Below are positions 54,631 to 64,000 of a stretch of 64,000 bases of DNA, in pieces. A program made the translations under genes and the position numbers. The stretch comes from Adiantum capillus-veneris (lineage: Eukaryota > Streptophyta > Polypodiopsida > Polypodiales > Pteridaceae), in assembly GCA_014529385.2 (NCBI GenBank), contig CM043967.1, positions 12,177,001 through 12,241,000 on the forward strand, read 5' to 3'. The notes below the pieces were generated by a model. It worked only from the letters and a program-made list of their open reading frames with translations. It had not been told where the DNA came from and searched no databases. How positions within the stretch are numbered: position 1 is the stretch's first letter; each line of letters opens with the position of its first letter.

Positions 54631-54962
54631 TTGCCAATTTCATGGCGTCTGCCTGGTTTACTTTCGCTCTCATTTGGAGTCGCATGTCTGCAAGCAGAAA
54701 CGGAGGTCCTGCTCTTGATCAAGCAGGTGGCTATGGCGGGGCATCTTGAGCCCAACAGCAGTACTGATATGGGCCCCTTGTCCAACTGGACGAATGATGC
54801 CAACACCCATCCTTGCCACTGGAGTGGGGTTACCTGCCAGTCTTCTCCAACATTTCCAACAACGCCAGCAACTTTTCTTCTTTGATGCCTCTAATAACAA
54901 CTTCACAGGTGTGTTGCCGGTGGATGTTGGCGTGCTTGACAGGATGAGGCACCTGCACCTCC
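54631..54962 (+). pseudogene. LRR receptor kinase relic: signal peptide, N-cap and first LRR
   Basis: A hydrophobic 'LPGLLSLSFGVACLQA' signal-peptide-like stretch is followed by 'ETEVLLLIKQVAMAGHL' and 'LSNWTNDANTHPCHWSGVTC', the plant LRR N-cap with its paired cysteines. After a one-base frameshift the first repeat reads 'FFDASNNNFTGVLPVDVGVL' and 'RMRHLHL'. The true ATG is unclear. Such receptors sit in the plasma membrane and sense peptides. Reading stops at the left breakpoint of an inversion. Confidence 0.8.
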
Positions 54963-56074
54963 TGGAAAGGTTGAATTGAGAGAGCCGCGAACAAAGGGCA
55001 ATGGAGGCAGGAAGGGAGCCGGTTAGCAGGTGGTGCTGAGATCAAGAGAGCTCAGGTGATGTGAAAGATGGCCTATCTCTAAAGGAATGCTGCCTGAAAT
55101 GCCATTCATGGAGAGATCGTGCTCTTCGAGGCTAGACAATTTGCAATCACAGGGGGTAATGAACCAGTCAGGCGATTGCTGGCCAAGTTAAGAGATCTGA
55201 GCTTGCACGGAGAGGGAATGATGCTTGGTAAAGCAAGGCCTTGCAAGTTGTTTGAGTTCAACTGTAACATGTCAAGATTGGGTAATGCCAAAAGCCCCGG
55301 AGGTATGGTTCCCTGAAGCTGGTTGTGCCCCATGCGGATCCTGACTAGAGGGGTACACGTGGAAAGGCTGAGTGGAACCTCTCCTGACAACTGGTTGCTC
55401 ATCAGAAGCAGCCACTCAAGCTTCTGCCCTGCACAAATACTTGGAGGGATGGGGCCTGTCAAGCTATTGATGCACAAATCCACTTGGCGGCACTGCAAGC
55501 TGGCTAGTGAAAAGTTATTGTTGAAGAGTTTAAGAACCTGAAGTTTGGGCAGATTGCCTATGCAAGCAGGAATGGCTCCACTCATAGAGTTGTAAAGTGA
55601 GCTCAGCAGCTCGAGGTTTCTGAGGTTACAAAGAGTATGAGGGATGACACCAGAAATGCTATTGCTGGAAAGATCTAACGATTTGAGAGCCGATATGTTG
55701 CCAAACTGCGGAGGACTGGACCTTGTAGGTTGTTATTCTGCAATGACAAGGTGTCAAGGTTGGACAGGGAGGAGAGAATAGATGATAAAGAGCTACTCAG
55801 CTTGCAAGATTGCAAGTCTAGGATCATCAGGTTTTTGAGCCATCCAAGCTCTGCTCCCCTCTAAGAGCATTGTACCCCATATAGAGATGCTGCAGCTGCC
55901 TCAAACAGCCCAATGTCATAGAATGCGGCCTGTCAGATTGTTGTCACCCACATTCAAACACTCTGCATTCACAAGATTGCCTTAGGAAGGTGGGATGGTA
56001 CCTTCAAAGAAATTAGCACCCCTCTTAGTGGTCCCATACGGTTGTCTCTGCAAAGTATGACATGGGTCATGTCT
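54963..56074 (-). pseudogene. LRR receptor kinase relic: inverted LRR block
   Basis: On the minus strand at least nine LRRs can be read in shifted frames, among them 'GANFFEGTIPP', 'NAECLNVGDNNLTGRI', 'LKSLDLSSNSISGVIPHTLC', 'MSGAIPACIGNLPKLQVLKL', 'INSLTGPIPPSICAGQKLEW' and 'LLTGSLPASIALCSRLSQFN'. The orientation is opposite to the N-cap on its left and the kinase remains on its right, yet the order of repeats fits between them when flipped. Several stops and frameshifts are present. The flanks suggest breakpoints near 54,963 and 56,074. Confidence 0.85.
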
Positions 56075-56590
56075 ATTGAACCTCTCATACAATAATTTCT
56101 CAGGGAATGCCCCAACAAGAGGGCCCTTCAATGAAAACATGGATATAGTGAAGTGGGCACCGACCATGGCACTTAAGGAGGAAAAAATTCTGCAAATGCT
56201 GGACTTGTCCATTCTATGCCATGCTGAAACACTATGTACATGGGTATCAGCTCACCCTGACCAAATTATCAAGCTGGAACAAAAGCCACCTGATCAAGAT
56301 TTTGCCTCATCATCTAAATATGTGCATGAGCGGCCGCCTTCTAATAATTTTGATTCTCCCTCTTGTTCCTCGTTCTCAGCTACAGCTGCATCTCCTGCAT
56401 TTCAATCATCTTCGTCATCGTCTTCTTCTGCATTCACAGTGTGCACGCGCTAGCTTGGACTTTGGTGTCGCAATTGACCTTGCGATGACTGGCCTTGCAA
56501 TGTGGCGGATGATCCACACCTCCGACCAATCATGCATGAAGTCATGAAGATGCTCAAGGCATATAAATCCATTATCTTGATTAATGCAGG
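56075..56590 (+). pseudogene. LRR receptor kinase relic: last LRR and kinase C-terminal remains
   Basis: It starts 'NLSYNNFSGNAPTRGPFNEN', a typical final LRR, then jumps to kinase C-lobe pieces: 'MDIVKWAPTMALKEEKILQM' and, in another frame, 'ADDPHLRPIMHEVMKMLKAY', the R-P-x-M-x-E-V helix that ends plant receptor kinases. The transmembrane helix and most of the kinase domain are gone. The reading ends at a TGA at about 56,593. Confidence 0.75.
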
Positions 56591-56599
56591 ATGATTGTT

Positions 56600-58240
56600 G
56601 GGAGTCGATGAATACGTAAAGCATTTGCCCTCTGAGTGATGTTTGAACTATGATCTAGTAACCTACTTTCCGGCTGGCTGTTTGACATTCTATAAACTTT
56701 TGGCAATGGTTTATTTGTGCGAAAGTTTGCCTTGCCTTTAATAATACACAGTTTCGAATGAGAAGGTATCAGGGAAAAGCAATTTCAAATATCCCAAGCA
56801 CCATGGTTCGCTACATTGGTTGAGCACTTTATTAGGTTTACTGAAGTGAATAGGAAATCGAGGATTGCATAACAGAGCACAAATAATGAATCTTTTGCAA
56901 CATCTCCAACATATCATCTCTTACTGGTTGTTTTGACGTTGAAAAGAGTTGATGTGGGTGATTTACATCGAGAGTTCCAATTTTTTCCCTTTTCTCAAAG
57001 AAACATTGTCTTTAGATGCAAATTATCTCCTTGATTTATACGTTTGCATTTTACACAATCTCGTAACAGTCCAAGAATTTAAGAGCACTGTAGAAAAAAG
57101 CACCATACATGAGACATCTACTTGAGTGAGCACTCCGCTCGTGATCCCACGTTCCTCTCAAAGGAATCTACTTGGAGTGAGCACTCCTTGTAATCCCGTG
57201 TCTCTCTCCAATGACATAAATCACAGCCCTACAAAGGAAAAAGTAGAGACCTTGAATTCTCCACCTAGCTGTTGTAGAAACTACAAGAATGCTCTAATGT
57301 GCTTGCAATCATCTCAAAGCAATATAACAAAAGACTTTGAGAATCCAAGGTGCTTCTTCATTGAGGATAAATATTCAAAAATATACACTTCCTCCTCTTG
57401 AATGAATGCAGTCAGTTATTCCACTTACAAAAAAGCTACGAATCAGTCTTTAGCATCGAGAATATCTTCTATCAAAGGATGCAATAAAAACCCAACACCG
57501 GCATTGGGAGTGGTTAACTTGAATGTGCTAGTAAATGGATTTTCATGCCCTCATCAATTTGTATGCATACCAAATGAACATATGAATGAAATGATGATTT
57601 TTGGATGCAATATCTTAAAAGTTTAGTCTCTTTCCAAAACTAATTGAGCAAGCAAAAACGTCATGTTCTTAGCCTGATTAGCATACTCTCTGATTGATTC
57701 TCCTCCTCCGAGTGTGCAAAATATAATTCTAGCAAAGAAATTGTGCATGCATATGGCACAATTTTGGGAGTCTCTCTCCATTAACAACTTGTGGTCTACT
57801 CTAGAAATAGAGAAAGCTTTGGTTTTTTAACCTAGGTTGGCCTCATCCTCTTGTTGTTGCTTGAATAGACATTGACTCCTCTTTTGAGGGTTGTGTTGGA
57901 CTTTTGGAAATCAACTTAGTTTAATTTCCAACCTTTGTACTCAATTCTCGTATATTTTCCTACTTACTATAGTTCTTGTAGTGGTGGCGGGACATGAGCA
58001 TTATGTCATGTTTTTGTTTTGATGCTAGTAACGTATTCAAATCAAAATATGGCCGTTTCAAATTCTCAGCAAAAGGATTTGTCAAAGTTCAAGATTCTAA
58101 GTTCAAATTTATGTAGAATTTTTTGTTTCAAATATGGTTTTCACCTTCTCACAAAGGGACAAAAAGGATCCATAGCAAGCTCCATACAAGCATTTTTCCG
58201 AGCCAAAACTTCAACGTGTACATATATTTGCCTATGTCAA
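56600..58240. other. Region without recognisable genes
   Basis: AT-rich, with frames up to 91 residues (57,126-57,401, Ser/Asn/Pro-rich) but no motif. GTGAGCACTCC occurs twice at 57,126 and 57,177 as part of a short 50-bp duplication. Confidence 0.45.
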
Positions 58241-58334
58241 TGAACTCAAAAAAAGAACTTAAAAAGAGAGGCATTCCACTGTGGGTAAAAGGTAAACTAC
58301 TTTTCTAAAGTAGATTTTGCATGATTTGAAAGAG
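58241..58334. repeat. Dispersed 93-bp repeat, copy 1
   Basis: TGAACTCAAAAAAAGAACTT to GCATGATTTGAAAGA matches 63,197-63,290 almost base for base, with landmarks GAGGCATTCCA and TTCTAAAGTAGATTTTGC. It contains the palindrome ACTTTTCTAAAGT. Confidence 0.88.
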
Positions 58335-59009
58335 GCTAGTATGTGACCCGCGCGTTGCTGCTGTCATAAAATTTTAAAAGAAGAGTCGCAAAACCGTGGG
58401 TTCTCTAAGGGCTTTGTGGTTCTAAAAGCAAAGGCAAGGCCCCATGGACTAGGTGTCCCTAACATTGTGGATTAGCAACTACAGAAAGTCGACTTTAGGG
58501 CGTGATCACACGAGGCTCAGTTATAAGTAAGTTTGGCGGATAATTGAGCCTCCTGAGTGAAACAGCTCAACTCTACTATGCCAAGGCTCTTGTAAGTATA
58601 CCAAAATCGTCAAAGTTGCAAAGTCCCATCGCCTGTACCTTTTTTCTTTTGCTTTTTTTAAGCTTACGCATGTTGACGACGTTTGCACCTCTTAGAGAGA
58701 GAGTGAGTTACATAGCCATGGCAACTGCAGTACATGCAGAGCAGACCTTTTGTCATGAGGCGCATCCAAGGTCAACTATTATCAGCTCGTGGTTGGAGCT
58801 CAACTGCCAGGTGGCAGTAGCGCAAGTTCAATTTTGCCTCAGTCTTTTTGGCTCAGTAATCATTGAATTTCTCAAAATAAAACATAGTAGACACAATTAT
58901 CAATTATTGATAAACTATGCTTCGTATGGGATTGCTCTATGTAATGTTGCTTATGTAGTGTGTACAATGAGGTTGGGCAAACCAAGGAGTTTTTTGCATG
59001 TTGACCAGA

Positions 59010-59337
<328 letters not shown>

Positions 59338-59339
59338 CA

Positions 59340-61059
59340 AAAGTGTTGCAGTAATTGCTTCAATGTGAGCACCTTGCTTGGCATGGGCGGTCCATCGCGT
59401 TTGTGATAAAGGAGCCATATTTTGGTATCCAAGTAAGCTTTTGATGGTGTGTATCATGTCAATGCCAAGGGGCTAATGCATGCTATTTCCCTATGCTCTC
59501 ACTTTACACCGTTGCAAATAAGTTCGATGCAATGGGTAATGCAAAAAAAGAAAAACATGTCTCCATACTTTCATAAGAACCACTATGAAACTTGTCAACT
59601 ATGTTGTTTAATAGTAAAGAAAGAAGATGTGCAAGAGAAAATGGTATTTTTAGAGGGTTGCATGCTCTTACTATATTGTCAATATCTATGAATAGCATAT
59701 TGTTTTATATGATTCATACCTCAACTTAACGTTCTACTCTTTTTTAGGCATGCAATAAGTCACAACCTATGATCCTTCGTGAAACAACCCGATCCCAGAT
59801 TCCCACCATCTTATTTGATTCACACATGTTATTGCAATGCCAAGAATATTTTGAACCTTCCTCACACTATATACATCTTGAGCTCAATATAGTAGCTTTG
59901 ATAAGCAACAAACACAAACTTTATCAGTTTGCCACCATTTCTCCTTTGTGAATTTGTCTTTGCCACCATCCATTTGATGGATTTTACTCAATCTTTATGG
60001 CTATATGGACATGCACATCCACGCTTTGCTACAATTTAGTCCATTTTGATTATAAATTAAGCTACCGCAAACCTACTTTGCCATATGTTTTCCCTCTTAT
60101 GCTTGCATCAAAATGCATTGGCCTCACTATTGGCTTGAATATGTCACCATGCCTCACATGGTCCCCTTACATATTGTCATAACTAATAGCAACATCCTTC
60201 TTATTTTTTCACATACTGACATAGTGCCATGTGAGGTATCTTTTTAGTTAGCTCCCTATCTTACCTAATCCCCTATCCCTTTTACTCAGTTCCCTTTTCT
60301 ACATACATGGACTTACTATTATCTTTGAGTTATTCTCCCCTTTCTTGAGATACTACCTACTTGTAGGCACCAAACTTGGTTTTTTGCTTAAATATTGAGC
60401 TCATAGTCCTTAGTTTGTAAACAATTCGAAGTTCTTCAAAAGACGCGTCAGAGTCTAAACTCGCTTTTCATTACATGAGTTTTTTCTTTTAGAGCTTTTT
60501 ATAACAACAGGGCATGATCTTTCTATCATGGTAACACATAGACACTTGCCTATCTTGCTTCCACTTCCGAGTAGGTGTCTATTTGCTTGGAAGGATATTG
60601 ATCCTTCGTTCGCGTTCCTCACTCTCGTGTCCCTCTTGCGTTCAGTTTTCAAGTTGTGTTCTTGTATGTGCGTTTGCTTGCCTGCAGGTCTCGTTTGCAT
60701 CGCAGGTGAGCCGGCGCGGCCCTTTTCCCGCGACGCCCCGAACGAGGTAACATAACCGGTTTCATTTTTCCTTGCGAATCAAATAGCTCCCACAATAGTT
60801 CTATATTTCAAAACCTTGAACGTACGCATTCTAATGGAAGATAAATTGTGAGTGTGTAGGAAGGACATCCTCCGCTCCTAACGTCCATCTCGTAGTTCAG
60901 CAAGGTGCAAGAAGAGCAAGCAAATATAACACCACTTGTGTGGCAGGGAGCTGAGAAATGAAAGGCCAAAAAGCATAGCCGCAAGGCCAATCTCGTTGCA
61001 TGCAGAGGAGAAGCGTTGAAAGGGAACTAACACAGTTGCCATGGGGGTTGGACGTGAGT

Positions 61060-61060
<1 letters not shown>
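59340..61060. other. Region without recognisable genes
   Basis: Frames of 60-80 residues without motifs. Around 60,540-60,750 the sequence is GC-richer with a CAG|GTGAGC splice-like site, but no exon I can identify. Confidence 0.4.

Positions 61061-61132
<72 letters not shown>
61061..61132. repeat. (CT)n(CA)n microsatellite
   Basis: About 15 CT then 20 CA units. Confidence 0.97.
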
Positions 61133-61136
<4 letters not shown>

Positions 61137-61376
61137 TACTCACACACGCGCACGTGCGAGAGCTATGGCCACCGAATTGGGACCAGGAGCCCTAGACTTG
61201 TGGCACTGTTGTTCTAACTTCTCTCGCAAGCCAATTTGCCAACCTCATGCTCCCTAACCAGTAGTGACATGGGAATAGCGGAGACATCCGTCTTGATTGT
61301 CGATGCCTATGAGGTTCTACATTCTTGAAAAAAGTGGTGCTTCACCCATGCGCGCGTGCCCATGCACGCACGCACG

Positions 61377-61379
<3 letters not shown>

Positions 61380-61420
<41 letters not shown>
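61380..61420. repeat. (GA)n microsatellite
   Basis: About 20 GA units preceded by GCACGCACGCACG. Confidence 0.97.
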
Positions 61421-61421
<1 letters not shown>

Positions 61422-61587
61422 ACTTTTTGATGTGTGGAAGGCTTCAATGCTCGAGGATTTCTCAAGCTCAATAAAGAAGTAGTATAGATATCAAAGTATT
61501 AAATTTGACGGTTGTTGTTTTTTTATGGCCTTCAAAAGGAAAAGTAGAGTAACCCTTTAAGTGACACATGGATGCCTCTAGGGCTCA

Positions 61588-61627
61588 TCTCTCTCTCTCT
61601 CTCTCTCTCTCTCTAACACACACACAT
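61588..61627. repeat. (TC)n microsatellite with short (AC)n
   Basis: About 13 TC units then AACACACACACA. Confidence 0.95.
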
Positions 61628-61997
61628 CAGTGCCCCATGCAAGGGTATAACAGATTTTCATAGGTGTGCTCGGGGTGGTGAGAGAGTGATCGTGGATGTA
61701 CTGGGTATTCAACTTTTCTATGTCTATCATGCTCTTCTATTTTGAGGATATTTGAGATTCCCAATGTTTGCAATAAGCCAGGTTTAGTGTATTTTTGCCA
61801 CTAAAATTGTAAATTTTTCGCTAGATTTCAAGATTGCTAATGAAGAAAATTAACAAAATTTTGCAAGTTTTAGTGTCAATATTATCAATTCTTCAAATTT
61901 CAACCTAAAATTAAAAAGCCTGTTTTATTGTGCAATTTTTTATTTTAAGATTTCTTCGATTAGAAAAAAATATTTTTGGTAGGCCCTATTTGAGAAA
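61628..61997. other. AT-rich spacer
   Basis: Nothing recognised. Confidence 0.5.
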
Positions 61998-62078
61998 CCC
62001 TCCCCCCCTCACCCCCCCCCCCCCCCCCCCCTTCCCCCTTCCCCCCCCTCTGTGTGTGTGTGTGTGTGTGTGTGTGTA
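61998..62078. repeat. C-rich tract followed by (TG)n
   Basis: Several C runs (the longest about 21) separated by T or A, then about 14 TG units. The minus strand has at least four G runs and could form G-quadruplexes. Confidence 0.95.
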
Positions 62079-62364
62079 CACACTCAATGTGTCCCACATA
62101 AGGTTTAGGTAGCGCCAATCAAATCCGAGATCGTTCGACTCTGACCCTTTGTGCAAAGCTACAACATGTAATGTGCACATTCTCCAAGCTAGAAGGAAAA
62201 TTATACACGAAGGTGCTAAGTGCGAGATTTTAGCTCAACAATATACAATGTGTGAAATCTTCGAAAGTTCTACATTTTTTTGAAGCTCAAGTATAAATTT
62301 CAAGGCTAGAAAGAAAAAGGGAGTTCTTTATGCTCCGCATAATCTAGCCTGGGCACATCCCAAT

Positions 62365-62440
62365 GGGATCCATATTGGGGGTCATTCGGACCGTCGAAAT
62401 GGGATCGACATTGGGGGTCATTCGAACCATCGAATTTGGG
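62365..62440. repeat. 38-bp tandem repeat
   Basis: ATGGGATC(C/G)A(T/C)ATTGGGGGT followed by CATTCG(G/A)ACC(G/A)TCGAA occurs twice in tandem. It precedes AAGTAAATT boxes and a tRNA-like sequence. Confidence 0.85.
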
Positions 62441-62504
62441 TTGTTAAGTAAATTTAGGGCGAAAAGTAAATTCAGGTCAGCAAGTAAATTTAAGCTAATC
62501 AAGA

Positions 62505-62578
62505 TTGTCTCGCACCTTGCACGTCAAAGCCACGACCTGTCCTATTTAAGGCATGGACTCTAACCACCACGCTCACAT
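62505..62578 (-). repeat. tRNA-like sequence, degenerate
   Basis: On the minus strand, GAGCGTGGTGGTTAGAGTCC resembles an A box region and GGTCGTGGCTTTGACGTGC a damaged B box region; GCGAG near the end can pair with part of the start. Three AAGTAAATT(T/C)A boxes lie just left, as in the two units near 53 kb. Confidence 0.4.
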
Positions 62579-62579
62579 G

Positions 62580-63150
62580 CTTTCATTGAATATCATGGTA
62601 CTCCTATGCATTACATTGTAAGTGCAGACTAATCTGTAAATTTGGATACCGATTGCATGGTCTACAATGCATGTGTGTCATGAACTGTCACCTCCACCCT
62701 TGATCCCATTTAACCATGTCCATGCCATAGATGTTCTTTATGGCCTTCGAAATACGAAGTAGAGCCATCCTTTACAAAAACAAAAGTAATCACCCTTCAA
62801 AATTGAAGGCTTGAGTGAAACTCCATCACTCTCCATGGCCTTGCTAAAGAATTTAAATAATATAAATATAGATATAGTACTAACTATTGTGACTTTTTGA
62901 CATAATTAAGAAGTCAAAACTAAGTCTTTTTATTTTTTGACGAGAGTACTTCTTACTTACCCTTCACTTTAACATTTCAAACCAAATGACTTCCTACTTA
63001 CCCTTTCACTTTAACATTTCAAACCAAATGACTTCTTACTTACCCTTCACTTTTCTTTTCTTAAAGTTCTTGAAATGAAGGAGAGAGTGACACATGGATG
63101 TCCTCTCCTTCTTTGAAAATTTTAAGCTCAATTATATATAGTATAGATAT
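62580..63150. other. AT-rich spacer with a short tandem repeat
   Basis: CCAAATGACTTC(C/T)TACTTACCC and CTTTAACATTTCAAA recur two to three times at 62,945-63,050. No gene is seen. Confidence 0.6.
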
Positions 63151-63156
63151 AGAAGA

Positions 63157-63334
63157 TTTCTTAGGAACTAAGAGTTAAGTAAGCTTTACTCGTTATTGAA
63201 CTCAAAAAAACGAACTTAAAAAGAGAGGCATTCCATTGTGGGTAAAAGGTAAAGTACTTTTCTAAAGTAGATTTTGCATGATTTGAAAGATACTTCTTAA
63301 GAACTAAGAGTTAAGTAAGCTTTACTCGTTATTG
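63157..63334. repeat. 42-bp direct repeats flanking a dispersed 93-bp repeat copy
   Basis: CTTAGGAACTAAGAGTTAAG..CTCGTTATTG at 63,157-63,198 and the same with AAGAAC at 63,293-63,334 bracket a copy of the repeat also found at 58,241-58,334. Confidence 0.85.
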
Positions 63335-64000
63335 CATAAGTAGAAATTGCTTGAAGTGAATGAGTCATCTTTATCCATAGATACTTATTTGTCATAACAC
63401 ATCGATCACACATCACATCAGATCCTATTTATCACTAATTGAAAATGTGTGAAGTAGATTTTAAAAAAACTTTATTTATTTTTTACTTTTATAGCATACT
63501 TCCAAGTTTAAAGCAACTATCCCCACATGTACTATCTCAATCAAAGATCTGTACACGCTAAGCATTGATCGGAATGTGTAATCTACACCATACACTCTAA
63601 GAGGAAAAATTGAGAACCGCTCATATTACTGTGGAATAACAAATGAAAAAAGGAGAGAAAAAATTGCATTGGCAGTCATAGAAGTGGCGATAGATGCGAA
63701 AATGGTTTGTCAGCAATATGTGCAGTAATAGTCACGGATATATACTCTCGTATATTGTTGCGTCTATTATCGCGGATATTACCGCCATGCATCTATTAAA
63801 AAATAAAGGTGCTCATTTGGGCAGCCAATTTTGCATGGCCCAAATGAGGACCTTTATTTTTTACCTGCTCAAAACGATTGAAACATCAATTGCATTTTGA
63901 ATAATGTACATAGAAAAATATATACCTTACCTTGATAATTTAAAGTGCAAAAAAAATTTACAAATAAGATATAAATTTTAGTTCGGTTGTATATACATAT
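63335..64000. other. AT-rich right edge apart from the hairpin
   Basis: No gene recognised. The frame at 63,694-63,900 runs through the hairpin and is not credible. Confidence 0.5.
63798..63862. repeat. Near-perfect 25-bp inverted repeat (hairpin)
   Basis: The left arm AAAAAATAAAGGTGCTCATT plus TGGGC pairs with the right arm GCCCAAATGAGGACCTTTAT plus TTTTT, with a 15-base loop and one bulged position. It could be a MITE core or a small hairpin transcript; the context does not say which. Confidence 0.85.

Overview
The window looks like AT-rich nuclear DNA of a land plant. It carries two chromodomain-class Ty3 retrotransposons, a Ty1/copia remnant, several CACTA (EnSpm) transposons with plant-type TNP2 transposase domains, a plant LRR receptor kinase relic and long (CT)n/(GA)n/(CA)n tracts. 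I cannot name the species. The rolling-circle transposon here is of the Helitron2/Helentron kind rather than the usual angiosperm Helitron, which makes me lean (weakly) towards a seed-free plant or gymnosperm. I see no intact host gene, rRNA gene or functional tRNA gene. Almost every coding region carries frameshifts or stops.

Layout. 1-4,578: Ty3 element 1 (minus strand, runs off the left edge). 4,579-10,583: Ty3 element 2 (minus), with a chromodomain. The two elements share one LTR at 4,579-4,814. 10,584-13,700: no recognisable genes, some tandem repeats. 13,734-17,905: a protein-kinase pseudogene and satellite-like repeats between weakly similar inverted arms. 18,170-20,425: a copia remnant with LTR-like direct repeats, a primer binding site and a gag-RT in-frame deletion fusion. 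20,400-24,111: CACTA copy A, which has lost its transposase. 24,115-25,900: part of another TNP2 transposase (copy C). 27,329-27,870: an unrecognised ORF pair. 28,651-29,278: a 314-bp tandem duplication. 29,776-30,112: a stray Ty3 RT fragment. 32,671-34,164: an OB-fold protein of the RPA1/MEIOB type with apparent introns. 35,199-39,404 and 47,686-48,170: a Helentron-like Rep-helicase-endonuclease split by CACTA copy B (39,405-47,682), which has matching termini and a CCA target duplication. 48,200-54,300: repeats, a SINE-like piece, very long GA tracts and two units that combine inverted termini with tRNA-like modules. 54,631-56,590: an LRR receptor-kinase pseudogene with its LRR block inverted. 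56,600-64,000: microsatellites, small duplications and a hairpin, without convincing genes.

The strongest results are the following. (1) A Helentron with an LCLQET-type endonuclease in a plant, split inside that motif by a CACTA element; removing the insert and one CCA copy makes the motif read through. (2) A candidate small element of about 360 bp with 'CCGTAGAT' inverted termini, 'AAGTAA' boxes and a tRNA-like core. (3) A receptor-kinase relic carrying a clean 1.1-kb internal inversion. All calls rest on reading motifs by eye; no database search was run.
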